From Hydrangea macrophylla (lineage: Eukaryota > Streptophyta > Magnoliopsida > Cornales > Hydrangeaceae): 64,000 nucleotides of DNA. The stretch lies in assembly GCA_033977485.1 (NCBI GenBank), contig CM066995.1, forward strand, positions 47,987,162 through 48,051,161. The letters run 5' to 3'. Below, one piece after another: positions 1 to 11,257 of this stretch. Within the stretch, counting starts at the first letter, position 1, and each line of letters starts with the position of its first letter. The position numbers were made by a program, and so were the translations under genes. The notes under the pieces are model-generated. The model searched no databases and had not been told where the DNA came from. It saw only the letters and a program-made list of their open reading frames with translations.

Positions 1-938
1 TGAATCTAAATCGAATTTAGAATTTTCAATAACGTCCTCCCTAGGGTCATTATCAAAGGTAGGGGTAGAGTCAACAAGGGACTCATCCTTTCCTAATTGC
101 ATGCAGTCACCTAAACTCTCATCATCTTTTAAAACCTTATTCTCATCATCGTAACTCTCCTCACTATATATGTCATGTATTGAGGAACTCTGGACAATGA
201 GATTGTGCAATTTTATCCAGGCAGTGAAGGAGTTGATGTCTAGGATTGTATATTGAGGAGAAGATGGTTCTACAACTTCATGCTCAATGGTTTGGTTTTG
301 GAGTTCATGTTGGGTTGTCACTTTCATGAGTGAGTTATTAACCTCATTCGGTATAAACCCGTGATTTTCCTCTAATTCTATTCCATTGTTAGTGCCTTGA
401 AATTTGGGTTGTAATGATAAAGGACTAGTATTATCTTCTAAAGGTTGGCTAGCATATGCTTGTTGATATCTAGTTTCTAATTTATCAAGTGCACTATCTA
501 GCATTTTCATTTCACTAAGCAGTAATTTTAACATACCATTATCCTCAACTTGGTTATTCTCCTCATTATTACTATATGAAGTTTTGCCCCATTGTTGTTG
601 ATGATAGTCCCCTTCCATTGTGTTTGTGGACAAGACTCCCCATAGGGAAAATCTTGGTGCGTTTGGTAATCATGGGAACTATTACTATACCCTACATTAT
701 TATTTTGGTTATATCCCCATTGCAATTGATAGAACTCTCCATGTGGAGGTTCTTGATACATTTGATAACACGTGGGACTAATATTATAATTTTACCATTT
801 TGGTGGTTGGTAGCACTCGGGTTGAAAATGCGCAACGTATGTGAGTGCTTGCCAACTTGGGGGATAACTATTTTGATTTCCAAGTCTGTACCTATTATTG
901 GTATTTATGTTGTATGGAGGGTAATATGGATAAGACAT
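1..938 (-). pseudogene. gag-like ORF of a tRNA-Asp-primed LTR element, broken, runs off left edge
   Basis: Read on the minus strand, an ATG at 938 opens a protein rich in Tyr, Pro, Gln and Asn (starting MSYPYYPPYN, later YPPSWQAL and YQEPPHGEFYQ), a style seen in the first ORF of plant LTR elements of the Athila/Tat or gag-only kind. One in-frame TAA lies near 800, and frame changes near 618 and 555 break it. From about 553 to base 1 one frame stays open for more than 180 codons (EDNGMLKLLLSEMK onward, then an acidic stretch) and continues beyond the window. It starts about 115 bases downstream of the primer site at 1054-1072, as expected for the first gene of an element. There is no zinc knuckle or polymerase motif in the visible part, so the exact family is not assigned. 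It could be a nonautonomous element. Confidence 0.6.
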
Positions 939-1053
939 GTCTACCCAAAAATTTTAAAACAATCAAATTTTTTTACTTATGAGAGAAAAAGTCCAAATTT
1001 TTTTTATGTAAGAAAAATTGGGAATAACTTAGTAAAATCCTAACCTAGTTGCC

Positions 1054-1072
1054 TTCCCCAGCAACGGCGCCA
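1054..1072 (-). other. primer binding site, tRNA-Asp type
   Basis: The minus strand reads TGGCGCCGTTGCTGGGGAA, which matches the complement of the plant tRNA-Asp 3' end except for one base. It lies 6 bases inside the LTR end at 1079. This fixes the element orientation (minus) and its 5' LTR at 1079-1655 plus 11258-12282. tRNA-Asp priming is known from Athila-type and some related plant gypsy elements. Confidence 0.85.
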
Positions 1073-1078
1073 AAAACA

Positions 1079-1655
1079 TGACACGATAAAAAAGTTGTGC
1101 GCTCTTGTGCAACACCCATGTATAGGTGATCGTGCAAGTAATACTGGATAAGTCCAAGTTGATCCCACAGGGAAGGAATAGGAAGAATATATACTAAGTT
1201 ACAACCTAAAGAAAAAGAAAAGATGAATTGTAGGAGTGAAAGTTCTAACAAACCTAGTTAATTAAAACTAAATAATAAACTAAAGCATATAGAAACAGAA
1301 TTAATTAAATAGGTAAATTAAAGGTGCTGGAAACATGTGAATCCACATTGATCCTAACCATCTACCATGCATAATCATTAATGTTCTATGGAGTTCATCC
1401 CACTTCAGTTTTCCATATTTTTATAAAGATAAAGAATCAATAGCCCTTTCATGACTGGGACTACATCATCACAGTTGAGTTAAAATACTTGGAAGATGGT
1501 TTAAAACAATGGTTATTACCTGCACTCTAAATGGTGTTAGCATTCAAAGTGGTTTTCAAAAGTCATTGAAGAAAATAGCCTTAAGGCTTTAAGTTCTAAA
1601 AACTATTGTGACAAACTAAGCTTATAGGGACAATTTGATGACAGATTTCTAAAAC
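1079..1655 (-). mobile_element. 5' LTR of the tRNA-Asp-primed element, primer-side part
   Basis: In element orientation the LTR ends in GTGTCA at 1079, just before the primer site. The LTR is cut at 1655 by the Tekay-like insertion and resumes at 11258. The two parts together make about 1.6 kb. I see no coding capacity in this part; it is AT-rich non-coding LTR sequence. Confidence 0.7.
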
Positions 1656-2255
1656 TGTCACGCCCCGACGTAGCATAATACAGGAAAGCATTTAATTTCC
1701 TTTATGGACTCAAAGGTCGTGACAAGTGAGTATGACCAATTGTCCCTGCAACAAATAACTTAAACAACATTTCTAAAGAAAGGTTACTAATAAAACATAA
1801 GCTCCAAAGTTAAAACTTACTAACTATTACAGCAGTCATAAACTTAGGCACAAAATGCCTTATTCAAATGTCTAAAACTAGTTTATTACAACCCAAATTA
1901 AAAAGACATAGGAAATATAAAGCAGCCTCTTGGAAAGTCCCCTGCCTCTAACTAGCATAGTCGAAGTACCCCGACTGCTCCTGACCCTGAAAAATCTGGA
2001 CATACAGTCCAGGACGCATCAACGCCGTCAGCTTATGCAAGCTGGTGAGCAAAATAAACAAGTGCTCGCAATGTATATATAAGAAAATAAACAGCGGTGC
2101 AATTTAACTTTAAAAGCAATAGATTTAAGGTTCCAATTCCAACATAAGTAAAGGGGGAAATAAAGTAAGCCGTAAATATGCGACCGTGCATGAACAATGT
2201 AATTTCTCATCTTTCTAACTCTTTTCTCTCAACAAACTCGATTCAACAAAACCAT

Positions 2256-2712
2256 TACCTCAGATACCAGGAATAATATCCGAACGATATCCAAAACAGC
2301 ACACCATACCAACGCTTCAGATACCAGGAATAATATCCGATCGATATCTAAGCCGAACTAAATTCCATCATTTCGGATACCAGGAATAATATCCGACCGA
2401 TATCCGAAACGAGCACCTTAGATACCAGGAATAATATCCGATCGATATCTAAGCCGTAACTCAATACCATCGCTTCAGATACCAGGAATAATATCCGATC
2501 GATATCCAAAACGAGCGCCCTAGATACCAGGAATAATATCCGATCGATATCTAAGCCGTAACTCAATACCATCGCTTCGGATACCAGGAATAATATCCGA
2601 TCGATATCCGAAACGAGCGCCCTAGATTCCAGGAATAATATCCGATCGATATCTAAGTCGTACAACACACTGTTGCCTCCAATACCAGGAATAATATCCG
2701 ATCGATATTGAG
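2256..2712. repeat. tandem array within the Tekay-like LTR, nine copies
   Basis: The core GATACCAGGAATAATATCC followed by GATCGATAT recurs nine times with spacings that alternate between about 57 and 44 bases, so the higher unit is about 101 bases. Each core ends in a near-palindrome (ATATCCGATCGATAT). The same nine-copy array sits in the other LTR at 9426-9880, so it predates this insertion. Confidence 0.9.
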
Positions 2713-3002
2713 GTCGCACACCAGACCGCCACTCTTTACTCTTTTCACACTTTCTCACACACATACATGTTGACACAACCTCGACCCTAATATGTATGTC
2801 AATGTTGACAGTTTGTAGTAACAGTTATTAATCTCAAGCGGGATGCTCGTTCAACATAAATCTCGGTTTGAAACATTCTTATAAGTTCAATTCCTAACAG
2901 TGAGCCTTTAAAACAATGTATCTGTCAAACAGTTCTTTAAAAACTTTCAAAACCTTTTCCCAACAGTCCCTTATAAAGAAATACAAAAATTGCTCAAACT
3001 GC

Positions 3003-3115
3003 CCCAGGTCGCGCGCGCGAAGGGGGATGGGTGGTCGCGCGAGTGAAGGTGGAGCACTGGTCGCGTGAGCGGGTCGCGTGCGTGAATAAGGGAATGGTTC
3101 GCGCGAGTTCTTGCA
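3003..3115. other. CG-rich patch in the Tekay-like LTR
   Basis: A short CpG-dense island in otherwise AT-rich DNA, built from repeated GGTCGCGCGAG/GGTCGCGTG-like words. The matching patch in the other LTR is near 10170-10265 and has diverged in the CpG words. Its function is unknown; it lies upstream of the TA-rich part of the LTR. Confidence 0.6.
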
Positions 3116-4106
3116 GTTTCATCATCTTCCTCGTTTTTCCCCCTGTTTTTGGTTTTAAACTGAATTTATACCTATTTTCAAATTCTGATTCAAACGATAC
3201 ATGTAATATATGGATCTCTTCAATTTTCCGCGTAGATTAAGAATACCTAATCAATTTAAACAATTACGGATCACATCTCTAGATATTCGCAATTAAAGTA
3301 AGGGTGTCAAAACTTTAAATCAACGGTACGTCGCGATACGGATGAATTACTACGTAGGATTCGAACCACAGCTTATTGGGACTATGATCTTCCAAAATCA
3401 ATTCACGGAATTGATTTTGGTTGAGTTTTGTAAAACTCCAATTCAAAGCTTTCATGGTATTTATACATATATACACATATACACTGAAATATACATATAT
3501 ATATACGTTGAGAGTGAGTTTATAATACTCACTGAGGGCAAATATACAGATAATTTGAGACCGAGAGTTTCTACCGTCGATTCCGTCGTTAGAATTTCTC
3601 CTCCATTCTTGATGTTGATGCAAGTACTATGTATAACTATATATATGTGTGTGTATACTAATCTAGAGCGAGTTGAGAGAATTGAGAGATGGTTGAGATA
3701 CTGTGAGAGTTTGAGAGGAATTTGAGAGATACAGTGAGTGAAAATGAGAGTTAAACACACATATATAATCTGCCCAATTTGGGCTCCAAGCAACTAATGG
3801 ATATTACACGGTGTGGTTGAGCTCACGTGCTCCCACACCAAAACGCGGTATAGACGCAGATTGAAACATAAAAATGGTATTTCACAGTTGAAATAAAAAT
3901 GCAAAAATTATATTAGTGTAGGAATAAATTCCGGGTTGTACAAAAATATAGATATTGATTTTGAAACCATAGAAAATATTTTTCTGTATTTATGAAAATT
4001 ACAGTTTGACCCCATATATATATTACAAAGAGAAATTAAATCAAATGCTCATGGAAATAAAATGCAGTATTTATTTATTAATGAAAATAAAATACAGGGT
4101 GTTACA

Positions 4107-4119
4107 CTCTACCCACCTT
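4107..4119 (-). other. polypurine tract of the Tekay-like element
   Basis: Minus strand AAGGTGGGTAGAG sits immediately before the 3' LTR start TGTAACACC. It is the expected site for plus-strand DNA priming. Confidence 0.75.
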
Positions 4120-4150
4120 AACAGAGATTTTGCCCCGAAATCTGAGCTCA

Positions 4151-4597
4151 CTAATCCTGAAACAACTCGGGGTATCTAGTCCTCATGTCTGACTCTAACT
4201 CCCATGATGCTTCTCCCTCGTCATGATGCCTCCACAGAACCTTAACCAAAGGAACGTCTCTTCTTCTCAGCCTCTTGATACTCTGGTCAAGAATCCTCAC
4301 AGGTCTATCCTTGTAGACAACATTCTGACTCGTCTCAATATCATAAAAATTAACCACATGTGAAGGATCCCGTATGTATTTTCTTAACATACTAACATGG
4401 AATACATTATGAACACCAAACATCTTTGGTGGCAACGCGAGTCGATAAGCCACTTTCCCAACACGATCCAAAACCTCGAATGGTCCGATGAAACGAGGTG
4501 CCAACTTTCCTCTTTTCTGACCAAAACGTACTACTCCCTAAATAGGTGAAACTTTAAGGAGTACATGATCTCCGACACTGAACTCCAAATCCTTTTG
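4151..4597 (-). pseudogene. Tekay-like pol C-terminus: integrase tail and chromodomain-like segment
   Basis: The polyprotein ends here. After GPFEVLDRVGKVAYRLALPP (integrase tail, GPF/Y-type) comes VHNVFHVSMLRKY, and then a C-terminal block with PLVKVLWRHH and EASWELESDMRTRYPELF. The latter resembles the C-terminal chromodomain-like region of Tekay/Del chromoviruses, thought to steer integration to heterochromatin. The segment is open from 4504 to the natural stop at 4151. Upstream of it two in-frame stops (near 4532-4540 and 4596-4600) separate it from the integrase core. The frame is the same as the integrase and reverse transcriptase. Confidence 0.85.
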
Positions 4598-5395
4598 TCA
4601 CCGATCCGCATAACTCTTGTGTCTACTCTGTGCAGTTTTCATTCTTTCCCTGACCTGTAAAATCTTCTCATTGGTCTCTCTCACCAAATCTGGTCCCAAA
4701 AGTTCTGTGTCTCCCACTTCAGCCCAACACAACGGAGATCGACATGGCCGTCCGTACAAGGCTTCAAACGGTGCCATCCCAATACTCGAGTGATAACTGT
4801 TGTTATACGCAAATTCAACCAACGGCAAGTGCATCTCCCAAGACTCTTCAAAATCAATTGCACAAGCTCTCAGCATATCTTCCATAATCTGATTAACACG
4901 CTCGGTCTGTCCATCGGTCTGAGGATGGAAAGCAGTACTTATCTTGAGCGAAGTTCCCATAGTCTTCTGCAGACTTTTCCAAAATCCCGAAGTAAAACGG
5001 GCATCGCGGTCTGATACAATCGACACAGGTGCACCGTGCAGTCGCACCACTTGCTGTAGATACATTCGACTCATCCTTTCTACTGGGTAAGTCATATTGT
5101 ACGCGATGAAGTGTGCAGACTTTGTCAGACGATCCACAATTACCCAAATCGCGTCATGATTCTGTTGTGACCGGGGTAATCCAACCACAAAATCCATAGT
5201 TATGTGTTCCCACTTCCATCCTAGAACAGGTAAGGGTTGCAACAATCCCGAGGGTCTCTGATGTTTGGCCTTCACTTGTTGACAAGTCAAACATTTAGAC
5301 ACAAACTCGGCTACTTCTCGCTTCATACCTTCCCACCAGAAGTTTCTCTTTAAATCCTTGTACATCTTTGTTCCTCCTGGGTGTACTGTCAGTCA
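4598..5395 (-). pseudogene. Tekay-like pol: integrase core
   Basis: Integrase inserts the element cDNA into the genome. A zinc-binding start (HPGGTKMYKDL, then CLTCQQVK) is followed by the catalytic domain with Asp in TMDFVVGLP, Asp in SDRDARFTSG and, 35 residues later, Glu in GQTERVNQ, so the DD35E triad is intact. A conserved AFEALYGRPCRSPLCW block follows. The first Met lies at 5365, but the frame really runs in from the RNase H region; a TGA at 5393-5395 breaks it just before the HPGG motif. It is closed by a TGA at about 4598. Apart from these stops this is the best preserved domain of the element. Confidence 0.92.
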
Positions 5396-6004
5396 TGATT
5401 TATGTGCTTCTTCGAGAATATCTTTTCTGAAATCTCCTGAATCTGGCACACACAATCTGTCTCGACATCGATATCCTCCATCGATCCCAACCTTCCATTC
5501 TATAGGGTCCTTTTCTGTCATCTTGGCGAACCATACTTGAAATTTCTCATCTTCCTTCTGGGCTGCAATGATTCGACTCACAAGTGTTGGTTGCACCATG
5601 AGGCATCCAAAGTGTTGCCCGACACTTCCCTCAGAAATCTGCATATCAAATTCTGCGATTGTCTCTAAAGCTTTCCATTCCCTCATCATCAATAAAGCAA
5701 TCATTCCTTGACGTTTCCAGCTTAGGGCGTCAGCGACTATATTAGCCTTACCAGGGTGGTACTCTAATGTAAAGTCATAGTCCTTAATCAGCTCCATCCA
5801 CCGACGTTACCTCATGTTCAGCTCTTTCTGAGTAAACAAATACTTAAGGCTCTTGTGATCCGAGAACAAATCAAACTTCTCCCCATAGAGGTAGTGTCTC
5901 CAGATCTTGAGCGCAAACACAACGGCTGCCAGCTCCAAATCATGAGTTGGGTAATTCAATTCATTTGGCTTCAACTATCGTGAACCATATGCGATAACCT
6001 TTCA
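5396..6004 (-). pseudogene. Tekay-like pol: RNase H and connection
   Basis: This frame continues the reverse transcriptase frame. Readable blocks are [57 protein letters not shown] and [14 protein letters not shown], typical of Ty3/gypsy RNase H. Three stops cut it, near 6003, 5975 and 5811. Two of them replace Gln, because the related fragment at 50.9-51.2 kb has RQL and NMRQR at the same places. The change CAG/CAA to TAG/TAA is a C-to-T change. Confidence 0.85.
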
Positions 6005-6973
6005 GTCTTGCATAAGGACACACCCCAATCCTTGGTACGAGGCATCACTGAAAATAGTAAACTTCTCACCATCCTTTGGTATTGCAAGCACTGGCGTTGT
6101 TGTCAATCTCTCTTTCAATTCCAGAAAACCGCGTTCATGCTTATCAATCCATTCAAACTTAAATTCTTTCTTAGTCAAACAAGTTAACGAGGCTGCTATC
6201 TTTGAGAAACCCTCTACAAATCTCCAATAGTAACCAGCTAGTCCCAGAAAACTTCTGACTTCTGTAGCATTGGTCGGCCGATTCCAATTCACCACTGCAT
6301 CGGTCTTTGAGGAGTCAACTACGATTTCTTGTTGTGAGATCACATGCCCGAGGAACTTAACTTCTTGAAGCCAGAATTCACACTTGCTAAATTTAGCATA
6401 TAGGCGGTGATCTTTGAGAGTCTGCAACGCGATCCGTAGATGTTGCTCATGCTCTTCGTCTGACTTGGAATAGATCAAAATATCATCAATAAAGACAATA
6501 ACGAATTGGTCCAAATAGGGCTTGAATACTCTGTTCATCAAGTCCATAAACATAGTCGGAGCATTCGTCATCCCAAACGGCATCACTAAGAACTCATAGT
6601 GTCCGTACCTCGTCCTGAAAGCAGTTTTAGGTATGTCTTCCTTCCGTACCCTCAACTGGTGATACCCTGACCGTAGATCAATCTTAGAAAAGGTCGTGGC
6701 TCCTTGCAACTGATCAAATAGATCGTCTATCCGAGGTAAAGGATACTTATTCTTAATAGTAACCTTATTCAATTCCCGGTAGTCAATACACAACCGCATT
6801 TTCCCATCCTTCTTCTTCACGAATAATACTGGTGCTCCCCAGGGTGAAGTACTTGGATGAACAAAACCCAACTTCTCAAGTTCTTGAACTTGTTCCTTCA
6901 GCTCCAGCAACTCTGTAGGGGCCATCCTGTAGGGAACCTTGGTTATAGGTCGAGTGCCTGGCACCAATTCCAC
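6005..6973 (-). pseudogene. Tekay-like pol: reverse transcriptase
   Basis: Over 320 codons are open and hold all main reverse-transcriptase blocks: [69 protein letters not shown], the catalytic FIDDILIYS (about 6470-6495), [10 protein letters not shown] and [15 protein letters not shown]. The Met at 6973 is not a true start, since the same frame runs in from the protease through two stops (near 7015 and 6987). Gene order and frame show one gag-pol polyprotein. Confidence 0.93.
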
Positions 6974-7004
6974 ACAGAATTATATATCCCTCTCAGGTGG
7001 TAAT

Positions 7005-7495
7005 CCTGAAATATCTCAGAATACGTCCTCAAACTCTTTGATCACCGGTATTGATGATACTGTCACCTCTGCACTGACAACCTCAATGTTTGCTAGGCAT
7101 CTAGTGAGGAACATATCACCCGAAGGGTTACATTGGAAATCAAAGAGTCGATTCCCATTGTCCGCAAATGTGATCCTCTTCCTTGCACAATCCAACTTCG
7201 TATCATTCTTCTCGAGCCAATCCATTCCCAGGATTATATCGAACTCCTTCATCGACAGAACCACCAATCTTGCCAAAAGTTCACGGTCTCCTAACCTTAG
7301 AGGACAATCCTTACATACATGTAATAGCTTAACGGTGGTTCCTAAGGGTGAGGCAGCACTCAAAGCTTCATCTAAACGTTGCGGTACTATTCCCAACTTC
7401 TGAACAATCTTAACAGATATTAAGGAATGTGTAGCACCCGTGTCAAATAAAACTTTAACAAGAGAGTTAAACAAGGTTAGAGTACCTTCCACTGC
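7005..7495 (-). pseudogene. Tekay-like pol: aspartic protease
   Basis: It cleaves the polyprotein. The active site LFDTGATHSLIS is intact, and the later hydrophobic block FDIILGMDWL is typical of Ty3/gypsy proteases. The frame comes from the second zinc knuckle through a TGA at 7496-7498 and continues toward the reverse transcriptase through a TGA at about 7014 and a TAA at about 6987. Confidence 0.9.
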
Positions 7496-7498
7496 TCA

Positions 7499-8649
7499 TT
7501 GCTCGGGCAGTCCCTCCCCATAAGTACCTTCTTCATAACCTGTTTCTTCATAACCAGCAGCCTCGGGAATAACGGCATTCAGACGGGCCTGTCCTTGCTT
7601 GCCGTAATTGCCTCTCTTAGGAGCCTTGCATTCCGGACTTATGTGACCTGGCATGCCACAATTATAGCACACAATTCCCGGATGATCAGCACACCTAGTT
7701 AGTCTGCTATCTTTAGCTCAGTGACCAGGATTACGACAATTGAAGCAATTATTGTTGTTGTTCCCTCCTGTTGCTCGAGGCGGATATTGCTGTACTGCTT
7801 GTGTCTGTTGTGTTTCTTCCCTCCATCCCAGGTCCTTTTCTGTCCCTGAGGGTGCCCTGGTTTCTGTCCAGAATAACCCTTCTGCGGAGGTCGAATTCCA
7901 AATGGCTTCGAATTCTGACAACCATCATTCTCCAATCCCGTAGCCAATCTCACCAGACCTTCAAATGACTGGCCCAGATGTCCCATAGTCAGATGTCGGA
8001 GAGACAAGTTGAGACCCTGGTGATACTTCTTGATTTTCCTCTGGGGTGTGTCCACCATATGTGGAGCAAAGCAAGACAACCGTTCAAACCGAGTAGTGTA
8101 CTCACGGACAGTCATATTTCCTTGAGTCAATTCCATAAACTCTTTCTCTCTCTTGTCCTTCTCTTCTTCAGGAAAATACTTCTCGAGAAACCTTTCTTTG
8201 AACACCATCCACGGCATTCTCCTTGCAACTTCTTCCCCTATGGTTCCCTTTTCAGCATCCCACCAATCAGCTGCTGCATAAGATAGCTGAAAGATAGTCA
8301 GACGCTTCTTCTCCAGATCAGTGTACTCTATGGTCTCAAAGATACGCTCTATCTGGCGTAGCCACTGTTCCACTTGCCAGGGTTCATCAGTCCCTACAAA
8401 ATACTCGGGTCGCAGAGCGTGAAACTCCTTGAGAAGCTTGTCTCTAGTCTGGTGGGCTTGCCACCCATTCCCATTATGATTCCCATTTTGATTATTGTTC
8501 CTCGCATTCTGATCACTAATCCTCTCCAATCTTCTTATAAAAGCCTCAAACATTCCGATTGGATCTATTACCTGGGGTGCATCTTCAATAGCGGGACGAT
8601 TCCTGAGATTTCTTCCAGCCATATAATCGAGAGAACGGTACCTATCCAT
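7499..8649 (-). pseudogene. Tekay-like gag with two zinc knuckles
   Basis: Gag forms the virus-like particle and binds RNA. The Met at 8649 (MDRYRSLDYMAGRNLRNRP) gives the start. The retrotransposon gag core is clear (WLRQIERIFETIEYTDLEKK, AADWWDAEKG, FKERFLEKYFP, MTVREYTTRFERLS). A frameshift near 7800-7830 takes the reading frame away from the nucleocapsid part. In the shifted frame the first knuckle is CFNCRNPGH followed by a TGA and a Ser in place of the last Cys, so it is broken. The second (CYNCGMPGHISPEC, 7628-7669) is intact. Start context: about 150 bases after the primer site. Confidence 0.88.
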
Positions 8650-8803
8650 TGATCAACAAGAATTCGGTCAAACTCTCGAGAAGAAAGAAAATTCTCAACG
8701 ATAGAAAATGACTAAACACGGAATGAAGTCGAACTATCTTATCTTAATTCTATCTTAACGGGAGATCTTATGTGTTCTAGACAATTGGTCGAGCCATAAC
8801 CTG

Positions 8804-8815
8804 GCTCTGATACCA
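8804..8815 (-). other. primer binding site, initiator tRNA-Met type
   Basis: Minus strand TGGTATCAGAGC matches the complement of the plant initiator tRNA-Met 3' end. It lies 7 bases inside the LTR boundary at 8823. Confidence 0.92.
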
Positions 8816-8822
8816 AAAAGCC

Positions 8823-11257
8823 TGTCACGCCCCGACGTAGCATAATACAGGAAAGCATTTAATTTCCTTTATGGACTCATAGGTCGTGACAAGTGAGTAT
8901 GACCAATTGTCCCTGCAACAAATAACTTAAACAGCATTTCTAAAGAAAGGTTACTAATAAAACATAAGCTCCAAAATTAAAGCTTACTAACTATTACAGC
9001 AGTCATAAACTTAGGCACAAAATGCCTTATTCAAATGTCTAAAACTAGTTTATTACAACCCAAATTAAAAAGACATAGGAAATATAAAGCAGCCTCTTGG
9101 AAAGTCCCCTGCCTCTAACTAGCATAGTCGAAGTACCCTGACTGCTCCTGACCCTGAAAATCTGGACATATAGTGCATGACGCATCAACGCCGTCAGCTT
9201 ATGCAAGCTGGTGAGCAAAATAAACAAGTGCTCGCAATGTATATATAAGCAAATAAACAGCGGTGCAATTTAACTTTAAAAGCAATAGATTCAAGGTTCC
9301 TACTCCATCATAAGTAACGGGGGAAATAAAGTAAGCCGTAAATATGCGACCGTGCATGAACAATGTAATATCTCATCTTTATGACTCTTTTCTCTCAACA
9401 AACTCGATTCAACAAAACCATTACCTCAGATACCAGGAATAATATCCGAAAGATATCCAAAACAGCACACCATACCAACGCTTCAGATACCAGGAGTAAT
9501 ATCCGATAGATATCTAAGCCGAACTCAGTACCATCGTTTTGGATACTAGGAATAATATCCGATCGATATTTGAAACGAGCGCCTTAGATACCTGAAATAA
9601 TATCCGATTGATATCTAAGCCGTAACTCAATACCATCGCTTTGGATACCAGGAATAATATCCGATCGATATCCGAAACGAGCGCCCTAGATACCAGGAAT
9701 AATATTCGATCGATATCTAAGCCGTAACTCAATACCATCGCTTCGGATACCAGGAATAATATCCGATCGATATCCGAAACGAGCGCCCTAGATACCAGGA
9801 ATAATATCCGATCGATATCTAAGCCGTACACCACACTGTCGCCTCCAATACTAGGAATAATATCCGATCGATATTGAGGTTGCACACCAGATCGCCACTC
9901 TTTACTCTTTTCACACTTTCTCACACACATGCATGTTGACACGACCTCGACCCTAATATGTATGTCAATGTTCACAGTTTGTAGTAACAGTTATTAATCT
10001 CAAGTGGGATACTCGTTCAACGTAAATCTCGGTGTGAAACATTCTTATAAGTTCAATTCCTAACAGTGAGCCTTTAAAACAATATATCTGTCAAACAGTT
10101 CTTTAAATATTTTCAAAACCTTTTCCCAACAGTCCCTTATAAAGAAATACAAAAACTGCTCAAACTGCCCCGGGTCGCGCAAGCGGGTCGTACGAGCCAA
10201 GGTGGAGCACTGGTCGCGTGAGGGGGTCGCGCGCGCGAATGGGGGAATGGTTCGCGCGAGTTCTTGCAGTTTCATCATCTTCCTCGTTTTTCCCCCTGTT
10301 TCTGGTTTTAAACTGAATTTATACCCATTTTCAAATTCTGATTCAAACGATACATGTAATATATGAATCTCTTCAGTTTTCTGTGTAGATTAAGAATACG
10401 CAATCAATTTAAACAATTACGGATCATATCTCTAGATATTCGCAATTAATGTAAGGGTGTCAAAACTTTAAGTCAACGGTACGTCGCGATACGGATGAAT
10501 TACTGCGTAGGATTCGAACCACAGCTTATTGGGACTAAGATCTTCCAAAATCAATTCACAGAATTGATTTTGGTTGAGTTTTGTAAAACTCCAATTCAAA
10601 GCTTTCATGGTGTTTATACATATATACACATATACACTGAAATATACATATATATACGTTGAGAGTGAGTTTATAATACTCACTGAGGGCAAATATACAG
10701 ATAATTTGAGACCGAGAGTTTCCGCTGTCGATTCCGTCGTTAGAAATTCTCCTCCGTTCTTGATGTTGATGCAAGCATTATGTATAAATATATATATGTG
10801 TGTGTATATTAATCTAGAGCGAGTTGAGAGAATTGAGAGATGGTTGAGATACTGTGAGAGTTTGAGAGGAATTTGAGAGATACAGTGAGTGAAAATGAGA
10901 GTTAAACACACATATATAATCTGCCCAATTTGGGCTCCAAGCAACTAATGGATATTATACGGTGTGGTCGAGCTCACGTGCTCCCACACCAAAACGCGGT
11001 ATAGACGCAGATTGAAACATAAAACTGGTATTTTACGGTTGAAATAAAAATACAGAAATTATATTAGTGTATGAATAAATTCCGGGTTGTACAAAAATAT
11101 AGATATTGATTTTGAAACCATAGAAAATATTTTTCTGTATTTATGGAAATTACAGTTTGACCCCAGATATATATTACAAAGAGAAATTAAATCAAATACT
11201 CATGGAAATGAAATGCAGTATTTATTTATTAATGAAAATAAAATACAGGGTGTTACA
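8823..11257 (-). repeat. 5' LTR of the Tekay-like element
   Basis: Direct copy of 1656-4106, 2435 bases. It holds the same nine-copy array (9426-9880), CG-rich patch (about 10170-10265) and TA-rich segment (about 10615-10660). In element orientation transcription would run from here toward lower coordinates. Confidence 0.92.
9426..9880. repeat. tandem array in the second Tekay-like LTR, nine copies
   Basis: Same array as at 2256-2712, with the same copy number and alternating spacing, and a few base changes in the GATCGATAT core. Confidence 0.9.

Larger units (their letters stand above)
1656..4106 (-). repeat. 3' LTR of the Tekay-like element
   Basis: A direct copy of 8823-11257, 2451 bases long. 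In element orientation it starts TGTAACACCC and ends GGCGTGACA. It contains a nine-copy tandem array at 2256-2712, a CG-rich patch near 3003-3115, and a TA-rich stretch near 3460-3510 that may hold the promoter. Short reading frames inside it are by-products of the repeats and are not genes. Confidence 0.92.
1656..11257 (-). mobile_element. complete Ty3/gypsy chromovirus-type retrotransposon, Tekay/Del-like
   Basis: Two direct LTRs (1656-4106 and 8823-11257) bound a minus-strand internal region carrying gag, zinc knuckles, protease, reverse transcriptase, RNase H, integrase and a C-terminal chromodomain-like segment in that order. The LTR ends on the plus strand are TGTCACGCC and GTGTTACA. 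The primer site is initiator tRNA-Met type. Flanking pentamers are AAAAC (1651-1655) and AAAAT (11258-11262), a target duplication with one C/T difference. The sampled parts of the two LTRs look about 97% alike by eye, so this is one of the younger insertions here. Gag-pol appears to have been one reading frame and now has about ten stops and at least one frameshift, so the copy is dead. Confidence 0.93.

Noticed and set aside
2256..2712. Regular repeats with similar spacers, like a CRISPR array
   Set aside because: The same array is present in both LTRs of a plant retrotransposon, the spacers are themselves repeated, and no cas-like gene exists; it is an LTR tandem repeat.
2348..2776. 142-codon minus-strand frame with repeated DIDRILFLVS
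   Set aside because: By-product of the LTR array; the equivalent frame in the second LTR differs as the DNA repeat differs.
3357..3370. tRNA B-box-like word (minus strand GGTTCGAATCC) in both Tekay-like LTRs
   Set aside because: No A box at a suitable distance and no cloverleaf could be drawn; likely chance.
4790..5540. Plus-strand frames across the Tekay-like integrase
   Set aside because: Shadows of the strongly supported minus-strand pol gene.
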